Shown here one piece after another: positions 8,992 to 16,038 of a stretch of DNA of 64,000 nt. Numbering within the stretch: position 1 is the stretch's first letter; the number at the start of each line of letters is the position of its first letter. The DNA comes from Collinsella sp. UBA6357. GTDB taxonomy: Bacteria > Actinomycetota > Coriobacteriia > Coriobacteriales > Coriobacteriaceae. Made by a program: the position numbers and the translations under genes. The stretch is taken from assembly GCA_002437815.1 (NCBI GenBank), contig DJRP01000006.1, positions 5,377-69,376 on the forward strand, given 5' to 3'. The notes under the pieces are model-generated. The model was not told the origin of the DNA. It searched no databases and saw nothing but the letters and a program-made list of their open reading frames with translations.

Positions 8992-9903
8992 TTAGGCCAC
9001 CTCGCCTTCCTGGGACTCATCGTTGGTTTCGCCGGCAACCTCCGCCAGATAGGCCTCGCAGCAGGCCTTGGCGACGGCGCGGACGCGCAGGATGTAGTTG
9101 GCGCGCTCGACTGCGGAAAGCGCTCCGCGCGCATCGAGCAGGTTGAAGGCATGGCTGCACTTCATGACGCAGTCATACGCCGGCAGCGGCAGCTTGGCCT
9201 CAAGGCAGGAGTGGCACTCGGCCTCATAGTCGTCGAACTTCTGGCGCATCATCTCGACGTTGGCGACCTCGAAGTTGTAGGCGCTGAACTCGCGCTCGTT
9301 CTCGAGGAACACGTCGCCATAGGTCATGGGCGTGCCGTCGGGCAGATAGCTCCACACCAGGTCATAGACCGAGTTGACGCCCTGCGCGTACATGGCGATG
9401 CGCTCCAGGCCGTAGGTGATCTCGACGGGAACGGGGTCGACCTCGATGCCACCGACCTGCTGGAAGTAGGTGAACTGGGTGACCTCCATACCGTTGAGCC
9501 AGACCTCCCAGCCAAGGCCCCAGGCGCCCAGCGTAGGGCTCTCCCAGTCGTCCTCGACAAAGCGGACGTCGTGATCGTTGGGGTCGAGGCCGATGGCGGC
9601 AAGCGAACCCAGATAGAGCTCCTGAGCGTTGACCGGAGACGGCTTGATCAACACCTGGAACTGGTAGTAATGCTGCATGCGGTTGGGATTCTCGCCGTAA
9701 CGGCCGTCGGCGGGACGGCGGCAGGGCTGCGCATAGCAGGTGCGCCACTCGGCGGGACCGAGCGAGCGCAGGGTCGTGGCGGTATGGAACGTGCCGGCAC
9801 CGACCTCGGAATCGTAGGGCTGCATGATGACGCAGCCCTGCTCGCCCCAGTACTGCTGGAGGCGCAGGATGATGTCTTGGAAGGAAAGCGATGAAGCGTT
9901 CAT
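8992..9903 (-). CDS. glyQ: Glycine--tRNA ligase alpha subunit
   Basis: This is the catalytic alpha chain, 303 residues. It begins with SFQDIILRLQQYWGEQGC and contains MQPYDSEVGAGT, class II motif-2-like residues around EWRTCYAQP, and GLERIAMYAQGV. All are typical of GlyQ. A short acidic tail ends the protein. The ATG has weak GAGG immediately upstream and a GGGGA further away. A TATAGT sequence lies just upstream, next to the lepB stop, and may be a -10 element, but I see no matching -35. It is coupled to glyS. Confidence 0.97.
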   Translation of the reverse strand: MNASSLSFQDIILRLQQYWGEQGCVIMQPYDSEVGAGTFHTATTLRSLGPAEWRTCYAQPCRRPADGRYGENPNRMQHYYQFQVLIKPSPVNAQELYLGSLAAIGLDPNDHDVRFVEDDWESPTLGAWGLGWEVWLNGMEVTQFTYFQQVGGIEVDPVPVEITYGLERIAMYAQGVNSVYDLVWSYLPDGTPMTYGDVFLENEREFSAYNFEVANVEMMRQKFDDYEAECHSCLEAKLPLPAYDCVMKCSHAFNLLDARGALSAVERANYILRVRAVAKACCEAYLAEVAGETNDESQEGEVA

Positions 9904-9957
9904 GCCTCTAATATCCCCTCGTCGATGGAATCGGTCGAATAGGTACTATAACGGTTT

Positions 9958-10521
9958 TCACTCAATGGTGCCGATACGGTTGAGCGGCCAATAGCGCACG
10001 AGCGCCACGGCGATGATCTGGTCCTGCGAAACCGGGCCGAAGTAACGCGAGTCCGCTGAATTCTCGCGGTTGTCGCCCATCATCCACACGTAACCATCCG
10101 GAACGGTGTAGGGATAGCTCACCTCGACGCCCGGTGCCTGAACGCCCAGAGGATAGCTCGCTCCCTGGGTGTAGGTCTCGTCAAGCGCTTGGCCATCGAC
10201 GAGCACGCGGCCATCTTGCAAGTCAACGGTCTGGCCCGCGGTTGCTATCACGCGCTTGACCAGCACATCGTGTTCGGAGGAGGCATCGGGGTTATGGAAG
10301 ACCACGATATCGCCCGCCTTGACGGGCTGACCCAGCTCGACGGTCACCTTCTGGGCCAGGATCTGGTCACCGATCTCGATCGTCGACTCCATGGAACCGG
10401 TGGGCACCACGAAGGGTTCGATCACAAAGGTGCGGATAAGAAAGGTCGCGGCAAGGGCGATGACGACGATCAACACCCATTCCAGGGCATTGCGAACGAA
10501 TGAATTTTGAGATGGGGCCAT
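9958..10521 (-). CDS. lepB: Signal peptidase I
   Basis: This membrane serine protease cleaves secretory signal peptides. The 187-residue protein has one N-terminal transmembrane segment at about 13-30. The catalytic pair is visible as Ser43 in PTGSMEST and Lys89 in VLVKRVIA, and the box MMGDNRENSADSRYFG lies near the C-terminus. The ATG is 2 bp after the trmD stop, with GGGGAG spanning the junction. lepB commonly sits beside rplS and rnhB. Here it stayed with trmD while rplS is elsewhere. Confidence 0.95.
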   Translation of the reverse strand: MAPSQNSFVRNALEWVLIVVIALAATFLIRTFVIEPFVVPTGSMESTIEIGDQILAQKVTVELGQPVKAGDIVVFHNPDASSEHDVLVKRVIATAGQTVDLQDGRVLVDGQALDETYTQGASYPLGVQAPGVEVSYPYTVPDGYVWMMGDNRENSADSRYFGPVSQDQIIAVALVRYWPLNRIGTIE

Positions 10522-10523
10522 GG

Positions 10524-11297
10524 CTACTCCCCCTCGGTCGAAACGCGTGCGGACGTGGCGGCATCATCGAGGATCTGCTGCGCATAAGCACGCTCCTCGG
10601 GCGTGAGACGCGCCGACTCGATCAGATCGGGTCGCCATCGGCACGTGCGCTCGATGGCATTCCTCCGGCGCCACGCATCGACTTTGGCATGGTCTCCCGA
10701 GGTCAAGACCTCGGGAACGCCTTGACCCTCGAATTCGGCGGGGCGCGTGTACTGCGCATACTCGAGCAGCCCGCCGTCCTCGGCCGTCGAGAACGACTCG
10801 TCGACGTTGCTCATCTCGTCTCCGAGCGCACCGGGAATCAGGCGAACCACGGCATCGGCGACCACCATCGCGGGCAGCTCACCACCCGTGAGCACGTAGT
10901 CTCCGATCGATAGACGCTCGTCGGCAAAGGCATAGGCGCGCTCGTCAACGCCCTCGTAGCGGCTGCATACGAACAGCAGCCGCTCGCTTTTGAGCAGACG
11001 CTCGGCCACGTGCTGATCGAAGGGCTCGCCACACGGCGTGAAAAACACGACCGTAGGCTTAGGGCCCTCGGCGGAAATAGAACGAATGGCCTCGGCGATG
11101 GGCGGAACCTTCATAAGCATGCCCTGTCCGCCGCCATAGGGCTCGTCATCGACTGTGCGATGACGGTCATGGGTCCAGTCGCGCAGGTTATACGCTCGGA
11201 AATCAAAAAGGCCGGCTTTGCGGGCGCGGCCTAGGATAGATGTCGACATCACGGGTTCGAACATCTCGGGAAAGACCGACAGGGTCTCGATCAGCAT
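10524..11297 (-). CDS. trmD: tRNA (guanine-N1)-methyltransferase
   Basis: TrmD makes m1G37 in tRNAs to prevent frameshifting. The 257-residue protein has the SPOUT trefoil-knot signatures SRYEGVDERA and SIGDYVLTGGELPAMV, plus PYGGGQGMLMK near the N-terminus. The ATG has GGAGG with a 5-nt spacer, 10 nt after rimM. It belongs to the rpsP-khpA-rimM-trmD translation operon. Confidence 0.97.
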   Translation of the reverse strand: MLIETLSVFPEMFEPVMSTSILGRARKAGLFDFRAYNLRDWTHDRHRTVDDEPYGGGQGMLMKVPPIAEAIRSISAEGPKPTVVFFTPCGEPFDQHVAERLLKSERLLFVCSRYEGVDERAYAFADERLSIGDYVLTGGELPAMVVADAVVRLIPGALGDEMSNVDESFSTAEDGGLLEYAQYTRPAEFEGQGVPEVLTSGDHAKVDAWRRRNAIERTCRWRPDLIESARLTPEERAYAQQILDDAATSARVSTEGE

Positions 11298-11307
11298 GCG
11301 GTCCTCC

Positions 11308-11832
11308 CTAGTTATCTTCTGAATCGATCAAACCGTCCATACAGTGGACGTGGATAGGGCCATCATCTGGCAGGCCGAGCACGACCTGCTCAATCACGGG
11401 AATCAGCACCTCGCCGTGCAAAGATCCCTCGACGACCCAGACATCGTTGGCCGGCGTACTCATGACCTCGACGATACGCCCCAGCGAACCGAAGCGATCG
11501 TCAACGACCTCGCGGTCCATAAGGTCGGCATAAGCCGATGTCAGAACGTCGAGCTCGAAATCATTCGTGCTCGCCAGCACATAGCAGCCGACTACATCCT
11601 CGGCCGACGTAAGGTCGTCGATGCCGTCGAACTTGACCAGATCGCCATCACCCGTATCGGTGACCGTCTGCACCGTGCAGAAACGGTCGCGCTTGAGCGC
11701 CGGCGGCGTGAGTGCCACGCGCATACCGGGCACTATAAGAGAAGGAAGCCCCCGCAACGGCTGCGCGAGGACCTCCCCCTTCCTACCATGCGGCTTGACC
11801 ACACGGGCGATGTTTTTGTACCGGGCTTTCAA
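11308..11832 (-). CDS. rimM: Ribosome maturation factor RimM
   Basis: RimM binds S19 and assists 30S head maturation. The 174-residue product has the N-terminal IARVVKPHGRKGEV motif and the PRC-barrel-like C-terminal half ending near VIEQVVLGLPDDG. I choose a TTG start four nt after the khpA stop. It has only a poor AGGA, so translational coupling is likely. Longer in-frame readings run back into khpA and add no family sequence. Confidence 0.9.
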   Translation of the reverse strand: MKARYKNIARVVKPHGRKGEVLAQPLRGLPSLIVPGMRVALTPPALKRDRFCTVQTVTDTGDGDLVKFDGIDDLTSAEDVVGCYVLASTNDFELDVLTSAYADLMDREVVDDRFGSLGRIVEVMSTPANDVWVVEGSLHGEVLIPVIEQVVLGLPDDGPIHVHCMDGLIDSEDN

Positions 11833-11836
11833 TGTC

Positions 11837-12121
11837 CTAGCCCAGAACCTCGACCTCGACGTTAGTGTCGAGGCGAGCGGCGAGGGCACGGGCGAGCGTG
11901 CGAATCGCCTTGATGGTGCGTCCACGGCGGCCGATAACCTTTGCGACGTCCGACTCAGCACAGGAAACCTCGATGGTGGAGGTATCCGTGCCGTCGATGA
12001 CCTCGAGGCTTACGGAATCCGGGTCGTCGACGATCTGGACAACAAGATATTCGACGAGATCGGCGATGCGATCTGAGAGCATTGCCTCACCCTCGAGCTG
12101 TGCAGCGTCAACCTCGGGCAC
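11837..12121 (-). CDS. khpA: KH-domain RNA-binding protein (KhpA)
   Basis: This is a small single KH-domain protein (94 residues) with the GxxG loop as VIGRRGRTIKAI. KhpA family members bind RNA and affect cell division and envelope genes in Gram-positives. The GTG start is 3 nt after the rpsP stop, with GGAG inside the rpsP tail. A downstream ATG (MLSDRIADL) is an alternative that matches family N-termini. Its place between rpsP and rimM is usual for Gram-positives. Confidence 0.92.
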   Translation of the reverse strand: MPEVDAAQLEGEAMLSDRIADLVEYLVVQIVDDPDSVSLEVIDGTDTSTIEVSCAESDVAKVIGRRGRTIKAIRTLARALAARLDTNVEVEVLG

Positions 12122-12124
12122 GAT

Positions 12125-12466
12125 TTACTCCTCGGCGCCCTCAGCGGCCTCGGCGGCAGCCTTGGCGGCAGCGGCCTCCTTGGCGAGCTGCTTCTTGGAC
12201 TTCTTGACGACGGTCTCGGTCTTCTCGCCCTCGTTGGCAGCCTTGACCAGAGCAGCGACGGCGTCGGTGAGCTGAGCGCCCTTGGACTGCCAATCGTTGA
12301 TCTTCTCGATGTCGAGGTTGATGGTCTTGGGGGCGGTCATCGGGTTGTAGCGACCGACCTCCTCGATGATACGACCGTCACGCGGAGCGCGGGAATCGGC
12401 GACGACGACACGGTAGTACGGACGCTTCTTAGCGCCGTGACGAGCAAGGCGAATCTTGACTGCCAA
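12125..12466 (-). CDS. rpsP: 30S ribosomal protein S16
   Basis: The 113-residue product starts with AVKIRLARHGAKKRPYYRVV, the S16 signature. The last 35 or so residues are an A/K/E-rich tail beyond the core. The start is TTG, supported by GGAGGAG about 6-8 nt upstream; the next in-frame TTG upstream overlaps that Shine-Dalgarno. It is the first gene of the translation operon, behind a good promoter. Confidence 0.96.
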   Translation of the reverse strand: MAVKIRLARHGAKKRPYYRVVVADSRAPRDGRIIEEVGRYNPMTAPKTINLDIEKINDWQSKGAQLTDAVAALVKAANEGEKTETVVKKSKKQLAKEAAAAKAAAEAAEGAEE

Positions 12467-12523
12467 AGGAAACTCCTCCAACCAAGCAGCTTAGGGGCTG
12501 CAACTACAAACAAACAGTTGAAC

Positions 12524-12552
12524 ATAATACGCCATCGACGCGGGCAGGTGAA
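12524..12552 (-). promoter_or_regulatory. Predicted promoter of the rpsP operon
   Basis: TTCACC-N17-TATTAT lies about 60 nt upstream of the rpsP start. A second, weaker candidate (TTGCAA-N16-TAATAT) lies about 70 nt further upstream. Confidence 0.55.
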
Positions 12553-12646
12553 GTCCGTGAGAGCAACTTCTTCAGTATAGTCGAAGGCAAATCCATATAT
12601 TAGACAAGATTCAAAGGTTTGCAAGCTCATCCACGCACCCCACATC

Positions 12647-12726
12647 ACCTGGTCCCTTCGCCCCCGGCAGTTTGGGACCACCCGTGGGGCGGTGGTCCCA
12701 AAGTGCCAGGGGCGAAGGGACCAGGT
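12647..12726. repeat. 80-nt near-perfect palindrome between rpsP and dinB
   Basis: Two 36-nt arms pair at 34 positions around an 8-nt GC-rich loop (12683-12690). One arm starts ACCTGGTCCCTTCGCCCC and its inner end reads TTTGGGACCACC. It lies upstream of two divergent genes, so it is not a terminator for either. It ends only 7 nt before the dinB -10 hexamer. It could be a REP/MITE-like insertion or a regulatory cruciform. I see no second copy in the window. Confidence 0.85.
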
Positions 12727-12733
12727 TGGGCGG

Positions 12734-12739
12734 TATACT
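12734..12739 (+). promoter_or_regulatory. Predicted -10 element of a leaderless dinB transcript
   Basis: TATACT is followed by six nucleotides and then the dinB ATG, placing the expected transcription start on the A of the ATG. No Shine-Dalgarno precedes the ATG. The -35 position falls inside the palindrome arm and does not match the consensus. Confidence 0.5.
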
Positions 12740-12745
12740 TTGCTT

Positions 12746-13993
12746 ATGGAGAGACGCGAACATACATACGGATATGAGAGTCACCCCGACGCGGTCATGC
12801 CACCTTGGGTGGGACCCGCCGTGGGTCTCATGGATCTGGACGCCTTTTTCGCGAGCGTCGAGATGCTCGACCACCCCGAATGGCGCGGCAAGCCGCTCAT
12901 CGTCGGCGGGGATGCCGAATCGCGCGGCGTGGTTTCGACCTGTTCGTACGAGGCCCGTCGTTTTGGCGTCCATTCGGCCATGTCGTCGGCACAAGCTCAG
13001 CGACTGTGTCCACAGGCTATCTGGGTACATGGCAACCGCGCACGCTATGCACAGGCCAGCGCTCAAATCATGGCGATCATCGCACAAGAAACACCCTATG
13101 TGGAACAGGTCTCGATAGACGAGGCTTTCTTTGACATCACGCCGGGCCGCTTTGAACCCCAGGAACCGGTCGAGATATGCCGGCGCATCAGCGACCGCGT
13201 GGCGGAACTCGGCGTAACCTGCTCGATTGGTCTGGGATGCAACAAGACCGTGGCAAAGATAGCCAGCGAGCGCGACAAGCCCTACGGGCTCACCGTGGTT
13301 CGTCCCGGAACCGAGCAGCGCTTCTTGGCGCCGTTGCCGGTAGCGGCCATGAGCGGCATCGGACACGCCGCCGAGGAGCGGCTACGTCGCATGCGCATCT
13401 TCACACTCGGTGACCTGTCGCGTGCACCTCAAGATGTGCTCGCCGGGGTCTTCGGCGTCAACGGGGAGGTCATGCGCACACGGGCTCTGGGGCTTGAGCG
13501 CTCCGCGGTCCGTCGCATCGACGAGGCGCGCGAGGTCAAATCGGTAAGCAACGAGCGTACCTTTGCGCACGACCTTACCGACCGAGCGGATGTCGATGCG
13601 GCGCTGGCGCTGCTCGGAGAGTCCGTGGGGGCGCGGCTGCGACGCGCCGGGCTCACCGGGGCCACCGTCACACTCAAGCTCAAGTTCACCTGGGGCAGCG
13701 GGCGCACCGCCCAGCGCCGCCTTCCGCATCCCACCGATGACGAGAACCTCTTTGTGCCCGCCGCGCGCGAGCTGCTCGACGGCATCTGGAAGGACGGGAT
13801 GCATATCAGGCTCATCGGCATAGGCATGAGCGACTTCGACCACGAGGGCGGGGTGCAGACCGATCTTTTTTGCGAAGTGGACGACCGAGGCGCGCAGTCC
13901 AGCGATAGGCGGGACCTTTCCGTCGCCATCGACGCGGTGCGCGATAAGTTTGGCAAAGACGCCCTATCCTTCGGCCGCCAACGCCGTTTTTAG
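12746..13993 (+). CDS. dinB: DNA polymerase IV (Y-family translesion polymerase)
   Basis: This is a Y-family polymerase of 415 residues. The catalytic acidic residues are visible as D30-L-D32-AFFASVE and S-I-D125-E126-AFFD. A helix-hairpin-helix region (GIGHAAEERLRRMRI) and little-finger domain follow. About 28 residues precede the usual N-terminus. The start is the first ATG after a TATACT element and looks leaderless. A longer reading would begin inside the palindrome. The stop codon TAG lies within a REP-like motif, which adds the final Phe. It converges on the RAYT transposase gene. Confidence 0.93.
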   Translation: MERREHTYGYESHPDAVMPPWVGPAVGLMDLDAFFASVEMLDHPEWRGKPLIVGGDAESRGVVSTCSYEARRFGVHSAMSSAQAQRLCPQAIWVHGNRARYAQASAQIMAIIAQETPYVEQVSIDEAFFDITPGRFEPQEPVEICRRISDRVAELGVTCSIGLGCNKTVAKIASERDKPYGLTVVRPGTEQRFLAPLPVAAMSGIGHAAEERLRRMRIFTLGDLSRAPQDVLAGVFGVNGEVMRTRALGLERSAVRRIDEAREVKSVSNERTFAHDLTDRADVDAALALLGESVGARLRRAGLTGATVTLKLKFTWGSGRTAQRRLPHPTDDENLFVPAARELLDGIWKDGMHIRLIGIGMSDFDHEGGVQTDLFCEVDDRGAQSSDRRDLSVAIDAVRDKFGKDALSFGRQRRF

Positions 13994-14002
13994 GACGGGG
14001 TC
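13987..14002. repeat. REP-like motif overlapping the dinB stop codon
   Basis: TTTTTAGGACGGGGTC spans the end of dinB: the TAG at 13991-13993 is the dinB stop. Inverted copies lie about 0.9 kb away on the other side of the RAYT gene, so the transposase gene is bracketed. Confidence 0.75.
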
Positions 14003-14009
14003 AGCAAAC

Positions 14010-14762
14010 TCATGCGGCAGCTTTGTGAGCACGCTGAATGATGCTTCGACCGATCCCCGTGATTCTAACGAGTTGATCGATGGTAAAACCCCGTTGCTTG
14101 AGATCGGCAAGCAATACGTCGCGCTCGGACCTCGGCAGCGTTTTGATGTCACAGGGCCTTACGGGATCAAGCAGGGCCGTTGCCGCCTCAAGCGCATCAA
14201 TATCCTGGATTCTGCCTCCCGTGATAACGAAATAGTCATTGGGAACAGTACTTTTTGAGAACTCGTAGAAGCGCTCGCTGCTGCCAAGGATGTCAAGCAC
14301 CCGACTACATGAGCAGACCCGAGGCTCGCCCATATATTCCGAAAAACTGCTCCAGCGGTATTCATCGACTGCAGCCATATGCGCCTTGGCAGGATTGTTA
14401 TGGATATATCGTACGCAGTTGAGCAGCTGTCGCTCACTTTCGATGGGAACGGACTCAAATCGATCTTGAAACAGAGGGCCCCGTCGACCCGTCTTGAAAT
14501 TGAAATAACGGGCATAGGCCGTTGCAAGACCATGAAAACCATTGCTGATGGCGTCATTGGGATCCTCGACGAGAATATGCACGTGGTTATCCATGAGGCA
14601 CCAACACAATATCTCGATATCAAACTTAGACAGACGCCTGCTCATAAGATTGACAAAATAGCAGCGGTCATTGTCGTCCTCGAAAATCAGCAGTCCGGCG
14701 CATCCCCTTAGCATCGCATGATACAAGCCGGTTTCCGAATGTTTGCGAGCAGTCCTTGTCAT
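14010..14762 (-). CDS. REP-associated tyrosine (RAYT, IS200/Y1-type) transposase
   Basis: The 250-residue protein carries the Y1/HUH single-strand nuclease signature: MDNH60-V-H62-ILVE and, about 20 residues later, ATAYARYFN with candidate catalytic Tyr83 or Tyr86, then GRRGPLFQDRF. Near the N-terminus is YHAMLRG, and about 30 C-terminal residues (GFTIDQLVRITGIGRSIIQRA) resemble a helix-turn-helix. Such proteins are domesticated, single-copy relatives of IS200 that act on REP palindromes. The ATG has GGGGG 5 nt upstream. The promoter overlaps a perfect LexA-like palindrome. Motif copies flank the gene. One sampled 60-nt line is 29/60 G+C, lower than neighbouring genes look, which fits acquisition. 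Confidence 0.9.
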   Translation of the reverse strand: MTRTARKHSETGLYHAMLRGCAGLLIFEDDNDRCYFVNLMSRRLSKFDIEILCWCLMDNHVHILVEDPNDAISNGFHGLATAYARYFNFKTGRRGPLFQDRFESVPIESERQLLNCVRYIHNNPAKAHMAAVDEYRWSSFSEYMGEPRVCSCSRVLDILGSSERFYEFSKSTVPNDYFVITGGRIQDIDALEAATALLDPVRPCDIKTLPRSERDVLLADLKQRGFTIDQLVRITGIGRSIIQRAHKAAA

Positions 14763-14775
14763 GGCGACCCCCAAC

Positions 14776-14804
14776 AATATAGAACGTGTGTTCTATAGTA
14801 TCAC
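14776..14804 (-). promoter_or_regulatory. LexA/SOS-like operator over the RAYT promoter
   Basis: TATAGAACGTGTGTTCTATA (14778-14797) is a perfect palindrome apart from its central GTGT. Its core GAACGTGTGTTC fits the Gram-positive/actinobacterial LexA box GAAC-N4-GTTC, including the R-N-R-Y centre. A promoter GTGATA-N17-TATATT can be read across it on the minus strand, so a bound repressor would cover the spacer and -10. LexA binding is inferred. Confidence 0.65.
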
Positions 14805-14811
14805 GAGCCCC

Positions 14812-14857
14812 TTAAAAACAAAAGCCGATACACTCATAGTTCTCGAATGTATCGGCT
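14812..14857 (-). terminator. Intrinsic terminator of the rplU-rsfS gene series
   Basis: A perfect 10-bp stem AGCCGATACA/TGTATCGGCT with a 15-nt loop is followed on the minus strand by TTTGTTTTT. It lies about 70 nt past the rsfS stop and separates the operon from the RAYT promoter. Confidence 0.9.
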
Positions 14858-14883
14858 CAGATGGCATGTGTGGCGTGCGATTC

Positions 14884-14901
14884 TGGACCCCGTCCTAAAA
14901 A
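14884..14901. repeat. REP-like motif, inverted copy
   Basis: TGGACCCCGTCCTAAAAA, the reverse complement of the motif at the dinB end. GGAC-GGG-GTCC forms a small palindrome in this copy. It is a direct repeat of the copy that starts 34 nt further on. Confidence 0.7.
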
Positions 14902-14917
14902 TGCACGGATGTGTTTG

Positions 14918-14936
14918 TGGACCCCGTCCTAAAAAA
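14918..14936. repeat. REP-like motif overlapping the rsfS stop codon
   Basis: This is an 18-nt direct repeat of the neighbouring copy plus one more A. On the minus strand TTTTTTAGGACGGGGTCC supplies the last Phe codon and the TAG stop of rsfS. Confidence 0.75.
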
Positions 14937-15387
14937 GAGCAAGGGGGAGTTGGGGGGCGTCGCCCCAGAGTTTTTCGAGGCGGTAGAAGTCGCGGGCCTC
15001 GGGGGTGAAGACATGGACGACGACCGAGCCGTAGTCCATGAGCAGCCAGGTCTTCTGCTCGCGACCCTCGATGGAGAACGGATGCTCCCCGCAGGACTCG
15101 GCGACCTTCTCCTCGATCTCGTCGACGATGGCGTCCACCTGGCGATTGTTGGTACCGGTGGCGATCACAAAGTAGTCGCACACGTCGGAGAGCTCGGTCA
15201 GGTCGAGCACCTGCACGTCCTCACCTTTTTTGTCGAAGGCCGCCTGGGCCGCGGCGCGTGCAACCTCCTCGGCGGATACACCTGCGGTAGACAGGGAAGC
15301 CGCCGTGCGATCGGATGTGGCGGCGAAGCTCTTGGAGGGCGCGGCGCCATCCTCAAGCTCGACCTCGTTCATGGTCTCATCGGCCAT
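14929..15387 (-). CDS. rsfS: Ribosomal silencing factor RsfS
   Basis: RsfS binds L14 and blocks subunit joining in starvation. The 152-residue protein has a non-conserved acidic and Ala/Ser-rich N-terminus of about 40 residues. The family domain follows, with VLDLTELSDVCDYFVIATG and the WLLMDYGSVVVHVFTPEARDFY segments. The ATG has GAGG 6 nt upstream. It follows yqeK, the standard nadD-yqeK-rsfS order. Its stop codon is donated by a REP-like element, so the C-terminal ALF may not be ancestral. Confidence 0.95.
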   Translation of the reverse strand: MADETMNEVELEDGAAPSKSFAATSDRTAASLSTAGVSAEEVARAAAQAAFDKKGEDVQVLDLTELSDVCDYFVIATGTNNRQVDAIVDEIEEKVAESCGEHPFSIEGREQKTWLLMDYGSVVVHVFTPEARDFYRLEKLWGDAPQLPLALF

Positions 15388-15417
15388 GGAATACCTCGTT
15401 TCAAATAGGCGCCCGGC

Positions 15418-16038
15418 CTAGCGCAGCCGGGCGTAATGGTTATAGATCTGGATAGCCGTGGGATAAAGATAGCGGCCGGACTGGATCACGTAGACGAGAC
15501 CCTGCGCAAAACAGGAGAAGAACAACTCATCAAGTGATACCTTGCCCACCATATCGCGCAGCGCCACCGCATAGTCACCATGGCGGTTGGGCTCGATGGC
15601 ATCGGCCACAAACACCACCATATCGAGCGGCGTCATATCGCATGCGCCCACGGTATGGCGATCGACCGCCTGAAAGACCGCTTGTGAAAACTCCGGAAAG
15701 AGCTGGGGCAACTCATAGGCGGCAACCGGACCGTGTAACAGGGGCGTGGCGGCACTCGGAGAACCCGCGATCTTGATGCCATAGTGCAGGGCCCGCGCCA
15801 CCAGCTCGCTATCGTCGAGCACCTTGTCCCAGTCATGCACCAAACCGGCGGCCGCCGCATCGAACTCATCGACACCGTACGTGCGCGCCAGTTCCCATGC
15901 CGTCTGCGCCACGCCCAGCGAATGCTGGTAGCGTTTGCGGTTACCCGCCATACGCACCTCGAGCAGCTCGCGCGCATGCACCAGCTGATCGCGCTTCTCT
16001 CCCTCAAACTGATCTTCAACCACGACGGTCTCCCCCAT
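15418..16038 (-). CDS. yqeK: YqeK-type HD-domain phosphohydrolase (Ap4A hydrolase family)
   Basis: The 206-residue protein has HD residues at RYQHSLGVA and LVHDWDK and a later VFVADAIEP segment, the pattern of YqeK symmetrical diadenosine tetraphosphate hydrolases. The start ATG overlaps the nadD TGA by one base (TGATG), indicating coupled translation; a GTG one codon earlier is also possible. It lies between nadD and rsfS as in Gram-positives. Confidence 0.9.
   Translation of the reverse strand: MGETVVVEDQFEGEKRDQLVHARELLEVRMAGNRKRYQHSLGVAQTAWELARTYGVDEFDAAAAGLVHDWDKVLDDSELVARALHYGIKIAGSPSAATPLLHGPVAAYELPQLFPEFSQAVFQAVDRHTVGACDMTPLDMVVFVADAIEPNRHGDYAVALRDMVGKVSLDELFFSCFAQGLVYVIQSGRYLYPTAIQIYNHYARLR

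Noticed and set aside
7307..8995. 562-codon plus-strand open frame opposite glyS
   Set aside because: Antisense shadow of glyS, caused by codon bias; low-complexity composition and no known motif.
9904..9957. T-box or other riboswitch before glyQ
   Set aside because: The gap is too short and lacks T-box sequences; the same holds for the alaS leader.
5899..14936. CRISPR array from the repeated GGACGGGGTC motif
   Set aside because: Copies are irregularly spaced, differ in orientation and lie at gene ends; no cas genes.
12647..14936. Complete insertion sequence with target duplications around the RAYT gene
   Set aside because: I found inverted motif copies but no target-site duplication or IS200-type end hairpins directly bordering the gene; RAYTs are usually not self-mobile.
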